A DNA stretch of 64,000 nt from CAYRGC01 sp964423795 (GTDB taxonomy: Bacteria; Patescibacteriota; Gracilibacteria; Peribacterales; Peribacteraceae). The stretch spans positions 1 to 64,000 of the forward strand of contig CAYRGC010000001.1 of assembly GCA_964423795.1 (NCBI GenBank), read 5' to 3'. The position numbers were made by a program, and so were the translations under genes. The notes under the pieces were generated by a model that saw only the letters and a program-made list of their open reading frames with translations, did not search any database and was not told the DNA's origin. Shown here piece after piece: positions 32,038-41,225 of this stretch; positions within the stretch are counted from its first letter, which is position 1, and every line of letters starts with the position of its first letter.

Positions 32038-33009
32038 ATGTCTTCCGTGTATTTCTTTACCGGCGAAAACGGCTTCCAGCTGCGGGAAGAGCGGAGACGC
32101 TGGAAAGAGGAGTTCGGAAAAAAGCACGGACTGGAGAACCTTCTCGTCCTGGACGGACCGAAGACTCCGCTTCGATCGCTTCTCGACGAAGTGGGCTCCG
32201 CACCGTTCGGTGCCGACAAGCGCCTCGTGATCCTCGAGGGGACGCCCAAGTTCAGCAAGGAAGACGTGGCCGTCCTCCTCGCGGCCATCCATCCGGATTG
32301 CCTGCTCATCGTCATCGATCCCTCGCCGGACAAACGCACGTCCGGCGCGAAGGCATTCCTCGCCGCGGCGACGGTGAAGGAATTCGCGCCCGTCACCGGG
32401 AAAGCCCTGACGGACTGGATGCAGGCGTACGCGACTCAGCAGGGCTCGGCGCTCAAGCCGGACGCGGCAGATCGCCTGCTCGACATCGTCGGGGACGAGC
32501 AGGACATGCTCTCGCGCGAGATCCAGAAGCTCGCGCTCCGTCGCATTGGCTCCTCGATCACGGCGGACGACATCGATCTTCTCGCCGTACCCGCGGGTGA
32601 ACGCGAAGTGTGGGCGCTTACGGGGCTCCTCACGAGAGGCAAAGGGGCGGAAGCCGTGTCGTACGCCCGGGCTTCTTTGCTCCGCGGAGGCGACGCGTTC
32701 TCGCTGTGGGCGATGACGCTTTGGATGCTTCGTTCCGTCGTTTCCGTGTACGCCGTCGTGCGATCCGGCGAACGCTCCGCTGCGAAGGTGGCTCAATTGT
32801 CCGGCGCGCCCTTTCCGACGGTGAGAACGCTCGTGGACCCGGTCTCGGGAATCGATCCCCGCGCGCTTTCGGCGCTCGTTTCCTGGGCCGCCGATACCGA
32901 TATCGCCCTCAAGACGGGCGGGTACCGCGCATCCGGGGAAGCCGCCGAGGAGCTCTTAACACTTCTCGACGCGTTCCTGCTCAAGTTCGCGGGACTTTTC
33001 GTTCGTTGA
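32038..33009 (+). CDS. holA: DNA polymerase III delta subunit
   Basis: Clamp-loader subunit that opens the sliding clamp. Starts with VYFFTGENGFQLREERRRW, the typical HolA N-terminus, continues with LRSLLDEVGSAPFGADKRLV and the C-terminal collar helices (REIQKLAL, TADDIDLLA, GEREVWALTGLL). 323 residues, the usual size. ATG 32038 follows TATGAT by 7 nt. The stop is immediately followed by the convergent stop of the gene at 33010. Confidence 0.88.
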   Translation: MSSVYFFTGENGFQLREERRRWKEEFGKKHGLENLLVLDGPKTPLRSLLDEVGSAPFGADKRLVILEGTPKFSKEDVAVLLAAIHPDCLLIVIDPSPDKRTSGAKAFLAAATVKEFAPVTGKALTDWMQAYATQQGSALKPDAADRLLDIVGDEQDMLSREIQKLALRRIGSSITADDIDLLAVPAGEREVWALTGLLTRGKGAEAVSYARASLLRGGDAFSLWAMTLWMLRSVVSVYAVVRSGERSAAKVAQLSGAPFPTVRTLVDPVSGIDPRALSALVSWAADTDIALKTGGYRASGEAAEELLTLLDAFLLKFAGLFVR

Positions 33010-33432
33010 TCACGCGGCCTTCTTCTGGTCGGTCGCGTTCATCTGCTCGAGCAGCGCTTCCGCGGCTTTTTCCTCCTGCTCGCGATGGGCGGATTCCTGA
33101 GTTTTCCTCTGCTCGCGGCGCTTGCGGCGCTCCTCGTCCGTCTGCTTGGCCGACTGCGCGGCGCTGGCTTGGTCGATCTGCTGCGTGTACTTCGCGTCGA
33201 TCGACGCGAGCTGCTTCTTTTCGTTCTCCAGGATATCCCGGAGCGATTGCAGCTGCTCCGGCGTCATGATCGGAAGAATGTTGACCCAGTACTGCCGCTC
33301 GTCGGCGTTCATGCTTTCCGACGCCTGGATCATCGTCACGAGATCGCCGAACTTCGCCGCGACGTCGGGCGGCACCTGGAGTCCCGCTGACGCGGGCGAC
33401 GCGGAAGCCGGCGGGGGCGGGGGAGTGGCCAT
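33010..33432 (-). CDS. Hypothetical coiled-coil protein, 140 aa
   Basis: Unknown. Pro/Ala-rich N-terminus, central segment MTPEQLQSLRDILENEKKQL, and a very charged C-terminal coiled coil (EERRKRREQRKTQESAHREQ). Central residues resemble small helical proteins found next to greA in other uncultured bacteria, which I recall only generally. It lies 14 nt downstream of greA and is probably cotranscribed with it. Confidence 0.65.
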   Translation of the reverse strand: MATPPPPPASASPASAGLQVPPDVAAKFGDLVTMIQASESMNADERQYWVNILPIMTPEQLQSLRDILENEKKQLASIDAKYTQQIDQASAAQSAKQTDEERRKRREQRKTQESAHREQEEKAAEALLEQMNATDQKKAA

Positions 33433-33446
33433 CGGAAGGGGGCCGG

Positions 33447-34007
33447 TCAGATGACCGCGATGATCTCGTACTTCGAGCGGCCCGACGGGGATTCGACGTC
33501 GGCGATGTCACCCTTGTGCTTGCCGAGGAGGGCCTTGCCGAGCGGCGATTCGTTGCTGATCTTCTGCTCGAGCGGATCGGCCTCCGTGGAGCCGACGATC
33601 GTGTACTTCTCGTGCGCGTCGCCGTCGGCCTTGTTGTGGACCGTGACGGTGGAGCCGATCTCCACGGACTTGCCGCGGCGGGCGTCCGTCTTCTTCTCGG
33701 AGATGATCTTGGCGTTCTTGATCTTGTTCTCGAGCTCGATGATGCGGCCCTCGACGAAGGCCTGCTCGTTCTTCGCCTCCTCGTACTCGGAGTTCTCGGA
33801 AAGGTCGCCGTAGGAGATGGCCTCCTTGAGACGGTTGGCCACTTCCTGGCGGCGGACGGTCTTCAGGTGGTCGAGCTCCTCCTTGAGCTTCTTCAGGCCT
33901 TCCTTGGTGACGAGCGTTTGGTCGTCGTCGCCGAACGAACCGTCGTCTCCGGAGGAACTGCTCACGGAGCTGAGATCGACGTCGCTCAAGATATCGTCCT
34001 GCTGCAT
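33447..34007 (-). CDS. greA: Transcription elongation factor GreA
   Basis: Rescues backtracked RNA polymerase by stimulating transcript cleavage. N-terminal coiled coil with the acidic tip in GDLSENSEYEEAKNEQA, then a C-terminal FKBP-like domain (PLEQKISNESPLGKALLGKH). 186 residues against about 158 in E. coli; the excess is an N-terminal extension of about 30 residues rich in Asp and Ser (SSSSGDDGSFGDDDQ). A promoter TTGTAC-16-TACAAT lies about 43-70 nt upstream of the ATG, so this gene does have a leader, but no SD. Confidence 0.95.
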   Translation of the reverse strand: MQQDDILSDVDLSSVSSSSGDDGSFGDDDQTLVTKEGLKKLKEELDHLKTVRRQEVANRLKEAISYGDLSENSEYEEAKNEQAFVEGRIIELENKIKNAKIISEKKTDARRGKSVEIGSTVTVHNKADGDAHEKYTIVGSTEADPLEQKISNESPLGKALLGKHKGDIADVESPSGRSKYEIIAVI

Positions 34008-34085
34008 ACGGAAAGAGGGTGGGATGACCGGGGAATTGTACGCGAAAAAAGGCCCCGTACAAGCGAGAAACGGCCATGAAAACGC

Positions 34086-37000
34086 TTAACTCGCGCTGCC
34101 GAGAAGGTCCGGCCAGCGCATGAGGGGCAATTCCTCGGGCTTCTCCTGGAGGAGCGCTTCCACGATGCGCTTCGCGAGTTGCACGTTCGTCACGAGAGGG
34201 ATGCCGTGATCGGTCGCGAGACGGCGGATGTAGTAGCCGTCCGTCTGGGAGGCGCTGGAGGTATGCGTGGGGATGTTGATCACGAGGTCCACGCGGCGCT
34301 GCTCCAGATACTCGCGGATGTTGGGGCTCCTCGGCTCCGATACCTTGTGCAGGAGGGCGGAGTTGATGCCGCGCGCGGTGAGGAACTCGTGGGTGTGCGC
34401 GGTGGCGAAGAAGGCGAATCCTTTCTTCGCGAGCTCCTGGATCGCGGGAAGGATGTCGAGCTTGTCCTCGATGCTGCCGACGGTGACAAGCACGTTCTTG
34501 CGGGGGATTTTGAAGCCGACCGCGAGGAGAGATGTCAGGAGGGCCTGTTCGGGATTGGCTCCGAAGCACGCCACTTCGCCCGTGGAGGCCATTTCCACGC
34601 CGAGGCGCGGATCGGCGCCCTTCAGGCGGCTGAAGCTGAACTGCGCGGCCTTCACGCCAACGTGGTCCAGGTCGACCGTCTGGTACCGCTTGTCCTCCGG
34701 TGCGCGGCCGAGGAGGGCCTGCGTGGCGAGGATCGCGAAATTGACGCCGGTCACCTTGCTCGCGAAGGGGAAACTGCGGCTCGCGCGCAGGTTGCACTCG
34801 ATCACCTTGATGCGGTTGTCCTTGGCGAGGAACTGGATGTTGAACGGTCCGCTGATCGCAAGTCCCTTCGCGATGCTCTTCGCGGCGGCCTTGAGCTGCC
34901 GGAGCGTGGCCATGTTCACGCGCTGCGGGGGGAGCACGATCGTGGCGTCTCCGGAATGCACGCCCGCGTTCTCGATGTGTTCGGAAATGGCGTAAAGCAG
35001 AAGCTTGCCCTTCTGCGCGACGCCGTCGAACTCGATCTCCTTGGCACCCTGCTCGAACTTGGAAAGCACCACCGGGGCGTCCTGGCTCACCGCGGCGGCT
35101 TGGTCGAGGTAGGCTTGCAAGTCCTCTCCGCTGTGCACCACGGCCATGGCGGCTCCGGAGAGCACGTAGCTGGGGCGCACGATCACGGGATACCCGACGC
35201 GATCGGCGAAGGATGCCGCGGACGTGGCGTCGGCGAATTCCTTCCATTCGGGCTGGTCCACCGCAAGCTCGTCCAACAGCATGCTGAACTTGTGGCGGTC
35301 CTCCGCGCGGTCGATGTCCACGGGCGCGGTGCCGAGGATCGGCAGGCCCGCGGCGGCGAGCTTCGGCGAGAGGGAGTTCGGGATCTGTCCGCCCATGGAC
35401 ACGACGATGCCCCGGGGATGAAGAAGTTCCGCGATGTCGCGCACGCGTTCCTCCGTGAGCTGTTCGAAGAAGAGGTTGTCGCACTCGTCGTAATCGGTGC
35501 TCACGGTCTCCGGGTTGCTGTTGAGCATCGTGACCTCGTATCCCTGCTTCTGCAGCTCGTGCGCGGCCTGGACGCAGCACCAGTCGAACTCCACGGACGA
35601 GCCGATGGAGTACGGTCCGCCGCCGATCACGAGCGCTCGGGGCTTTTCCGTCGCCGGAAAGACCGCGTCGTGCTCGGTGCCGTGGTAGGTGAGGTAGAGG
35701 TAGTTCGTTTGCGCCGGGAACTCGCCGGCGAGCGTGTCGATCTGTTTCACGACCGGCGTGATGCCGTGCTCCTTGCGCAGCGTCCGCACCTGTTCCGCCT
35801 TCATGTCGCGGATCTTCGCGACGGATTTGTCCGAGAAGCCCATCTTCTTGGCTTCGCGCAGGAGTTCGATATCGAGCGGCTCGAGCTTGGTCTTGAGAAG
35901 CTCCTTCGAGACCGCGGCGCAGGCCGCGATGCGGCGCAGGAACCATCGGTCGATTCCGGTGGCGATCGAGATCTCCTCCGGCGTCCACTCGCCCGAGAGC
36001 GCCTGGGCGACCGCGAAGATGCGGCGCGGGGTCGGTTTGCGAAGCTCCTTCTGGATGTCGGGGAAGGAGAAGACGGCAGGGAACAGGCCGTCGACGCCGA
36101 TATTGAGCATGCGCAGCGCCTTTTGCAGCGCTTCCTCGAAGGTCCTGCCGATCGCCATCACCTCGCCGACGGACTTCATTTCGCTCGTCACCTGCTCGGA
36201 GACGAACCGGAACTTCTGCAGGTCCCAGCGGGGGATCTTGAGCGCCACGTAATCGAGAGACGGCTCGAAGTCGGCGCTCGTCACGGCGGTGAGCGCGTTG
36301 CGGAGCTCGGGCAGCGTGTACCCGAGCGCGAGCTTGGCCGCGACGAAGGCGAGCGGATAGCCCGTGGCTTTGGACGCCAGCGCGGAGCTGCGGCTGAGGC
36401 GCGCGTTCACCTCGATCACGCGGTAGCGGCGCGAGCGGGGATCGAGGGCGTACTGGATGTTGCACTCGCCGACGATCTTCAGGTGCCGGATCACCTTGAG
36501 GGCGATCGAGCGGAGTATTTGGTACTCGTGGTTGTCGAGCGTTTGGCTCGGCGCGATGACGATCGACTCTCCCGTGTGGATGCCGAGCGGGTCCACGTTC
36601 TCCATATTGCAGACCGTGATGCAGTTGTCCGCGCGGTCGCGCACCACCTCGTACTCGATCTCCTTCCAGCCGGTGAGATCCTCCTCCACGAGCACCTGGT
36701 TCGATTCCACGAAGGCGACCTTGAGGATCTCGCGTAGCTCTTTCTCGTTCATGGCCCTGCCGCTGCCCTTGCCGCCGAGCGCGAAAGCGGCGCGGACGAT
36801 GACCGGGTATCCGATCTTCTCGGCGGAGGCGACGGAATCGCCGATCGATTCGCAGGCGAACGATTTGGGCACGTCGACGCCGATGGATCGCAGCTCCGCG
36901 TTGAAGAGCGCGCGATCCTCGGTCTTGCGGATGCTCTCGACGGGCGTGCCGAGCACGCGCACGCCGTGCTTCTCGAGGATCTTCTGGTCGTAGAGCGCGA

Positions 37001-37346
37001 CGCCGCAGTTGAGGGCCGTCTGGCCGCCGAAACTCAGTGCGATCGCGTCGGGCTTCTCCTTCTCCATCACGCGCTCGACGAAGTCGGGAGTCACGGGTTC
37101 GAAGTACACGGCGTCCGCCAGCCCCCAGCTCGTCTGGTTCGTGGCGATGTTCGGGTTGATGAGGATCACGCGCTTGCCTTCCTCCTTGAACGCCTTGATC
37201 GCCTGGCTGCCGGAATAGTCGAACTCTCCGGCCTCGCCGATCTTGAGGGCACCGGAACCGAGCAGGAGGATCGTTTTGATTTCGGAAAAATCGTCCCCCC
37301 GTCCCTGCTCGGGACCCTGGGGGCCGCTGCCGCGGGTCTCAGTCAT
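34086..37346 (-). CDS. carB: Carbamoyl-phosphate synthase large subunit
   Basis: Makes carbamoyl phosphate from glutamine-derived ammonia, bicarbonate and two ATP, for pyrimidines and arginine. Two ATP-grasp halves are complete: first with LLLGSGALKIGEAGEFDYSG and NPNIATNQTSW, EVNARLSRSSALASKATGYP; second with VIGGGPYSIGSSVEFDWCCV and ECNLRASRSFPFASKVTG. A C-terminal MGS-like regulatory domain follows (LVTVGSIEDKLDILPA, VDLVINIPTHTSS). 1086 residues, full length. TACACT lies 9 nt before the ATG. carA is not in the window. Confidence 0.97.
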   Translation of the reverse strand: MTETRGSGPQGPEQGRGDDFSEIKTILLLGSGALKIGEAGEFDYSGSQAIKAFKEEGKRVILINPNIATNQTSWGLADAVYFEPVTPDFVERVMEKEKPDAIALSFGGQTALNCGVALYDQKILEKHGVRVLGTPVESIRKTEDRALFNAELRSIGVDVPKSFACESIGDSVASAEKIGYPVIVRAAFALGGKGSGRAMNEKELREILKVAFVESNQVLVEEDLTGWKEIEYEVVRDRADNCITVCNMENVDPLGIHTGESIVIAPSQTLDNHEYQILRSIALKVIRHLKIVGECNIQYALDPRSRRYRVIEVNARLSRSSALASKATGYPLAFVAAKLALGYTLPELRNALTAVTSADFEPSLDYVALKIPRWDLQKFRFVSEQVTSEMKSVGEVMAIGRTFEEALQKALRMLNIGVDGLFPAVFSFPDIQKELRKPTPRRIFAVAQALSGEWTPEEISIATGIDRWFLRRIAACAAVSKELLKTKLEPLDIELLREAKKMGFSDKSVAKIRDMKAEQVRTLRKEHGITPVVKQIDTLAGEFPAQTNYLYLTYHGTEHDAVFPATEKPRALVIGGGPYSIGSSVEFDWCCVQAAHELQKQGYEVTMLNSNPETVSTDYDECDNLFFEQLTEERVRDIAELLHPRGIVVSMGGQIPNSLSPKLAAAGLPILGTAPVDIDRAEDRHKFSMLLDELAVDQPEWKEFADATSAASFADRVGYPVIVRPSYVLSGAAMAVVHSGEDLQAYLDQAAAVSQDAPVVLSKFEQGAKEIEFDGVAQKGKLLLYAISEHIENAGVHSGDATIVLPPQRVNMATLRQLKAAAKSIAKGLAISGPFNIQFLAKDNRIKVIECNLRASRSFPFASKVTGVNFAILATQALLGRAPEDKRYQTVDLDHVGVKAAQFSFSRLKGADPRLGVEMASTGEVACFGANPEQALLTSLLAVGFKIPRKNVLVTVGSIEDKLDILPAIQELAKKGFAFFATAHTHEFLTARGINSALLHKVSEPRSPNIREYLEQRRVDLVINIPTHTSSASQTDGYYIRRLATDHGIPLVTNVQLAKRIVEALLQEKPEELPLMRWPDLLGSAS

Positions 37347-37355
37347 GTCCGGCGG

Positions 37356-37361
37356 AGTGTA
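37356..37361 (-). promoter_or_regulatory. -10 element TACACT before carB
   Basis: Minus-strand TACACT ends 9 nt before the carB ATG; there is no SD. Confidence 0.5.
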
Positions 37362-37482
37362 CGGAGGCCTTCACGCGGTGGCAAGTCGGACTCGGAAAAC
37401 GGTACCGTCTCCGCGTGACGAAACGATAAAGTGAGTCTCCCGTGAAGTGTTCTCCCGAATCGAAGGCTTGTACCCTCGCCGC

Positions 37483-38325
37483 ATGCGCATTCTTCGTTCG
37501 GTATCCCTGCTGAGCCTGCTCCTCGTTCCGGTCGCGGCGTCCGCGTCCACCGCCGCGTTGCGAGAAGAATCGGAGAAGCTGCGCTCATACATCGATGCCG
37601 AAGCGGCCGGGATGGAGGGCGAGCAAAAGGACATCGCGACGGAAACGGCGACGGATCTGTTTCCCGACGACGGCACCGCGATTCCTGAGGAGCGCCAGGG
37701 CGACCTGACCGAATTCAAGGGATTCGTCTGGTTCCGCGTCAACGACGTGCCGTACGTCCTCAAGGACGTGCCGACGGGGCAGTGGTTCGCTCCCTACGTC
37801 CGCGACGTCGCGGAGCGGGGCATCGTGTCGGGATACAAGGACGCCGCGGGCAATCCGCTCGGCGTTTTCGGCCCGGAGCGCAACGTCACGCTCGAGGAGC
37901 TCGCGAAGATGGTCGTGCAGGCAGCGAAGATCGATCTGCAGAGTTGTCCGCCCGCGCCGAAGAACGAACCCGTCCGCGGCACGTGGTCCGCGCCGTACGT
38001 TTCCTGCGCGGAAGCGGGCGGTTTCGCCGTTTTCGCCGACGGCACGGGGGACCTTCGCCGGCCCGCGACGCGCGCCGAGGTGGTGGTTTCGTTGCTGCAG
38101 GCGTTCGGCAGGTCCATCGGCGAGGATCTCACGGCGCCGTTCAAGGACGTCAACGCCTCGACGCTCTTCGCCCCCGCGATCGCCGCCGCGGTGAAGGACG
38201 GCATCGTGAGCGGCTACACGGACGCATCGGGAAACCCGACCGGCTTCTTCGGTCCGACCAATCCCGTGAATCGCGCGGAGGTGGCGAAGATGCTCAGCCT
38301 CGCGCTGCAGCTTTACGCGCGGTGA
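37483..38325 (+). CDS. Secreted S-layer-homology (SLH) domain protein, 280 aa
   Basis: Signal peptide in residues 1-22 (MRILRSVSLLSLLLVPVAAS). A charged spacer with FKGFVWFRVNDVPYVLKDVP is followed by three SLH-type repeats: WFAPYVRDVAERGIVSGYKD, TWSAPYVSCAEAGGFAVF, and LFAPAIAAAVKDGIVSGYTD with FFGPTNPVNRAEVAKMLSLA. SLH domains bind cell-wall polymers, so this is probably a wall-attached surface protein. TACCCT lies 6 nt before ATG 37483. The 3' end overlaps the convergent EamA gene by 13 bp. Confidence 0.9.
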   Translation: MRILRSVSLLSLLLVPVAASASTAALREESEKLRSYIDAEAAGMEGEQKDIATETATDLFPDDGTAIPEERQGDLTEFKGFVWFRVNDVPYVLKDVPTGQWFAPYVRDVAERGIVSGYKDAAGNPLGVFGPERNVTLEELAKMVVQAAKIDLQSCPPAPKNEPVRGTWSAPYVSCAEAGGFAVFADGTGDLRRPATRAEVVVSLLQAFGRSIGEDLTAPFKDVNASTLFAPAIAAAVKDGIVSGYTDASGNPTGFFGPTNPVNRAEVAKMLSLALQLYAR

Positions 38326-39314
38326 CCCGAACGCTGTTGGAGGTGCGCTTCGAGGTGCGCCTCGCTCGGGTGCGTTCCGGCGAACTCGAGGAGAAGTGCG
38401 CCGAGCACGATGAGCATGCCGCCGATGTAGTGGTACGCGTAGATGGATTCGCCGAGGAACCAGTGCGAGAACACGATCGAGAAGATCATCGTGCCGTTGC
38501 TGACGAGCGATACCGTCGTCACCGGCAGGCGCTCGAGCGCCTCGTAGAACCCGAACACGTTGAGGAATTTGGAGAGGAATCCGAAGCCGAGGAGCACGGT
38601 GAACGCGGACATCGGGAAGGCGCGCAGTTCCGTGGTCACGGAGTGGTTCACCACGATGGAGATGAAGAAGAAGCACGCGATCGCGGTGATCGAGCGGACG
38701 AAGAGCAGGAGCTGCGGTTCGCAGTGATGGAGGAACTTGCGGTACACCATGCTCCCGCAGGCGTAGGTGAATCCCGAGAGGATCACGATGAGGTCGCCCG
38801 CCTGCAACTCGATGCCGTCGGTGAATCCGCGGAGCGCGATCGTGAGCATGCCGCCGACGATCGCGAAGACGGACAGGAGATGGATCCGCGTGAAGCTTTC
38901 CCCGAGAATCGCGATCGCGAGGAGGATCAGAAAGACCATTTCGGAATTCGAGAAGAGCGACACGTTGATCGCGCTGCTTCGCTGCAGGCCCTGGAACAGG
39001 AGCATGGGCGCCAGCGTGCTGTTGAGCAGGCCCACGAGCACCATCGGCGCGAACCAGGCCTTCGGCACGCGCGACAGCTTGCGGAGCGTCGGCATCAGTC
39101 CGAAGGAAAAGAGCACGAAGGCGCACATGAGCACTTCGCTTAAAAAAAGCAGCGAGATCGGCGACAGCCACGTCCCGAGCACCTTGGCGAACGCGTTGGT
39201 CGTTCCGCCCGCGATCACACTCACGCCGAGAGCCGTCCATCCGATGGAAGAGCCGGACATCGCTTCACGGCGCCATTCCAGGTACGGCCAACGTTGGGTG
39301 TTGATGTGAATCAC
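38313..39314 (-). CDS. EamA/DMT-family transporter, about ten TM segments
   Basis: Integral membrane transporter of the drug/metabolite superfamily with two EamA repeats: the first includes FAKVLGTWLSPISLLFLSEV and AINVSLFSNSEMVFLILLAI with LGE; the second FTYACGSMVYRKFL and VSLVSNGTMIFSIVFSHWFL with GES, then GGMLIVLGALLLEF. 333 residues. The substrate is unknown. GTG 39314 is preferred because TATAAT lies 11 nt upstream; ATG 39260 (MSGSSIG) is the alternative. Confidence 0.88.
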   Translation of the reverse strand: MIHINTQRWPYLEWRREAMSGSSIGWTALGVSVIAGGTTNAFAKVLGTWLSPISLLFLSEVLMCAFVLFSFGLMPTLRKLSRVPKAWFAPMVLVGLLNSTLAPMLLFQGLQRSSAINVSLFSNSEMVFLILLAIAILGESFTRIHLLSVFAIVGGMLTIALRGFTDGIELQAGDLIVILSGFTYACGSMVYRKFLHHCEPQLLLFVRSITAIACFFFISIVVNHSVTTELRAFPMSAFTVLLGFGFLSKFLNVFGFYEALERLPVTTVSLVSNGTMIFSIVFSHWFLGESIYAYHYIGGMLIVLGALLLEFAGTHPSEAHLEAHLQQRSGHRA

Positions 39315-39325
39315 GATTGATCTAT

Positions 39326-39353
39326 ATTATAACATATTTGCCTATATTTGCAA
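39326..39353 (-). promoter_or_regulatory. Promoter TTGCAA-16-TATAAT of the EamA gene
   Basis: Minus-strand TTGCAA (39348-39353), 16-bp spacer, consensus TATAAT (39326-39331) in an unusually AT-rich 40-bp patch between divergent genes; 11 nt separate it from the GTG at 39314. Confidence 0.7.
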
Positions 39354-39389
39354 AGACCCAAGCCAAACCCGCGTGATACCCTCGGATGC

Positions 39390-41216
39390 ATGCTCGAACG
39401 CCTTCTTTCCCGCCTGCCGACGATCGCCTTGATCCTTCTCCCGGCCCTTGCCGCTGCGGCAATCTACGCGTGTCCCGCGATGAAAAGCGGGTTTGTGACC
39501 CTGGATGACCCGATCCTCATCACGAAGAACCCGGCCGTCCAGGAAATGTCCGGGCGTTCCCTGGCATATATCGTCACCCATTACGATCCCGAGCTGTACA
39601 TCCCGCTGACCTTCTTCAGTTACCAGATCGACGACCTTCTCTGGGGCCAGAACCCCGCGGGATTCCACCTGGCGAACGTTCTCCTGCACGCGCTCAGCAC
39701 GGCGTTCGTCGCGTTCATCGGTTGGAAGCTCACGCGAAGCCGGCTGATCGCGCTCGTCATGGGCCTGCTGTTCGCCGCCCATCCTCTCCATGCCGAAGCG
39801 GTGATGTGGGCTGCCGCGCGCAAGGACGTGCTTTCGTCGTGCCTCGCGCTCGCATCCGCGGCGTGTTTTCTCCGGTACCGCGAAACGGACGGACGTCCGT
39901 GGTACGCCTGTTCGGTCGGCCTATTCCTCCTTGCGCTCCTCGCGAAGGTATCCGTGGTGGTGCTGCCCGGCGCATTCCTCCTGTACGATGCCGCGACCGG
40001 ACGCGTCCTGCTTTCGCGTAGGCGCGGTCGGGAATACCTGCCGTACGCGGTCCTCGCCATCGTCTTCTTCCTCGTCGCGATCTACGGAAAATCGTCGGTG
40101 CTCGAGTCGACGGGGCCGCTGCAGACCCTGCTCTTCGCGGGAAAGAGCGCGGCGTTTTATCTCACAAAACTCGTCTGGCCCGCCGGACTCAGCGTCATCT
40201 ATCCGCAGCGAACGCCCGTGGCGCTCACGTCTCCCGAGTTCTTCGTGCCGCTGCTTCTTTCCCTCGCGCTGCTTTCGATCATCGTCGCCGCATGGGCGAA
40301 GGGATCGCGCAAGACCGCGGCCGCCGCGACGCTGTATTTCCTCTTCCTTCTTCCGAACTCCACCAACTTCTTCAAGAACGGCATGCTCTTTTTCGCGTCG
40401 GACCGCTACGCCTACCTGGCGTCCCTCGGCGTGTTCGCGCTCGCGGCGTACGGACTCGCCCGACTGGACGCCGTACTCGAGACGCGTTCGCGCGCGGGAA
40501 ACGTCGTCCTCGGCGTCGCGCTCGTCGCCGTCTTCGGCGCGCTCGCATCCACGACGGTCGCGCAGGCCGGAGCCTGGAAGGACAGCGAGTCCCTGTACCG
40601 TCGGGTGATCGCCGCCTATCCGGATTCGGCCCTTGCGCACAACAATCTCGGTGACGTGCTCATGAAGCAGGATCGAGCCGACGAGGCCATGACGCAGTTC
40701 GACGCGGCGCTCGCCGCGGATCCCGGGTTCGTCGCCGCGCATTTGAACCGCGGACTCGCCCTGCAGGCGGCCGGCAAGACCGAGGAAGGGCTCGCGGAGC
40801 TGAAGACCGCGGTCGCGCTCACGGAGAAGGCGAAGACGTTCAACCTGGAAACGCTCGGCACGTACTATTATCTCGGCGAGGCGCTGGAGAGTTCCGGCAA
40901 AGCCCCGGAGGAGGTGATCGCGGTGTTCCGCAAAGCCGTGGAGAAACTGCCGAACGCGGCGGAACCCCACTACAACCTTGGAGTCAAACTCCAGAAGTAC
41001 GGGAACGACGCGGAGGCCGCGGAAGAATTCGCGCGCGCGGTGAAGGCCGAGCCCCTCTATGCCGACGCGTGGTACCACTTGGCCGGCATCCTTTCCGCGC
41101 AGGGCAAACTCGAGGAAGCGGCGGTCGCGCTCGGACAGGTGCTGTCGATCAATCCAGAGTATCCGAACGCGCGCGAGCACCTCGCGGCGATAGAGCGAAT
41201 GCTCGGCACGCGCTAG
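39390..41216 (+). CDS. TMTC-like multi-pass membrane protein with C-terminal TPR repeats
   Basis: The N-terminal two-thirds form a GT-C-like membrane domain with about ten hydrophobic segments; loop 1 carries the acidic pair GFVTLDDPILI, and AAHPLHAEAVMWAAARKDVL is the signature shared with eukaryotic TMTC O-mannosyltransferases and many bacterial homologues. From about residue 410 at least four TPR units follow (AHNNLGDVLMKQDRADEAMT, AAHLNRGLALQAAGKTEEG, PHYNLGVKLQKYGNDAEAAE, AWYHLAGILSAQGKLEEAAV). 608 residues. Glycosyl transfer to surface proteins is a reasonable guess, not shown. TGATAC lies 10 nt before the ATG. Its TAG stop forms the first half of the next gene's -10. Confidence 0.8.
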   Translation: MLERLLSRLPTIALILLPALAAAAIYACPAMKSGFVTLDDPILITKNPAVQEMSGRSLAYIVTHYDPELYIPLTFFSYQIDDLLWGQNPAGFHLANVLLHALSTAFVAFIGWKLTRSRLIALVMGLLFAAHPLHAEAVMWAAARKDVLSSCLALASAACFLRYRETDGRPWYACSVGLFLLALLAKVSVVVLPGAFLLYDAATGRVLLSRRRGREYLPYAVLAIVFFLVAIYGKSSVLESTGPLQTLLFAGKSAAFYLTKLVWPAGLSVIYPQRTPVALTSPEFFVPLLLSLALLSIIVAAWAKGSRKTAAAATLYFLFLLPNSTNFFKNGMLFFASDRYAYLASLGVFALAAYGLARLDAVLETRSRAGNVVLGVALVAVFGALASTTVAQAGAWKDSESLYRRVIAAYPDSALAHNNLGDVLMKQDRADEAMTQFDAALAADPGFVAAHLNRGLALQAAGKTEEGLAELKTAVALTEKAKTFNLETLGTYYYLGEALESSGKAPEEVIAVFRKAVEKLPNAAEPHYNLGVKLQKYGNDAEAAEEFARAVKAEPLYADAWYHLAGILSAQGKLEEAAVALGQVLSINPEYPNAREHLAAIERMLGTR

Positions 41217-41219
41217 ACT
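41214..41219 (+). promoter_or_regulatory. -10 element TAGACT built on the upstream stop codon
   Basis: TAGACT contains the TAG stop of the TPR gene as its first three bases and ends 6 nt before ATG 41226. Confidence 0.6.
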
Positions 41220-41225
41220 GCCCGC

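Noticed and set aside
34179..36737. 852-codon open frame opposite carB
   Set aside because: It lies entirely antisense to a full-length CarB; its Arg/His/Leu-rich composition is what GC-rich coding DNA gives on the complementary strand.
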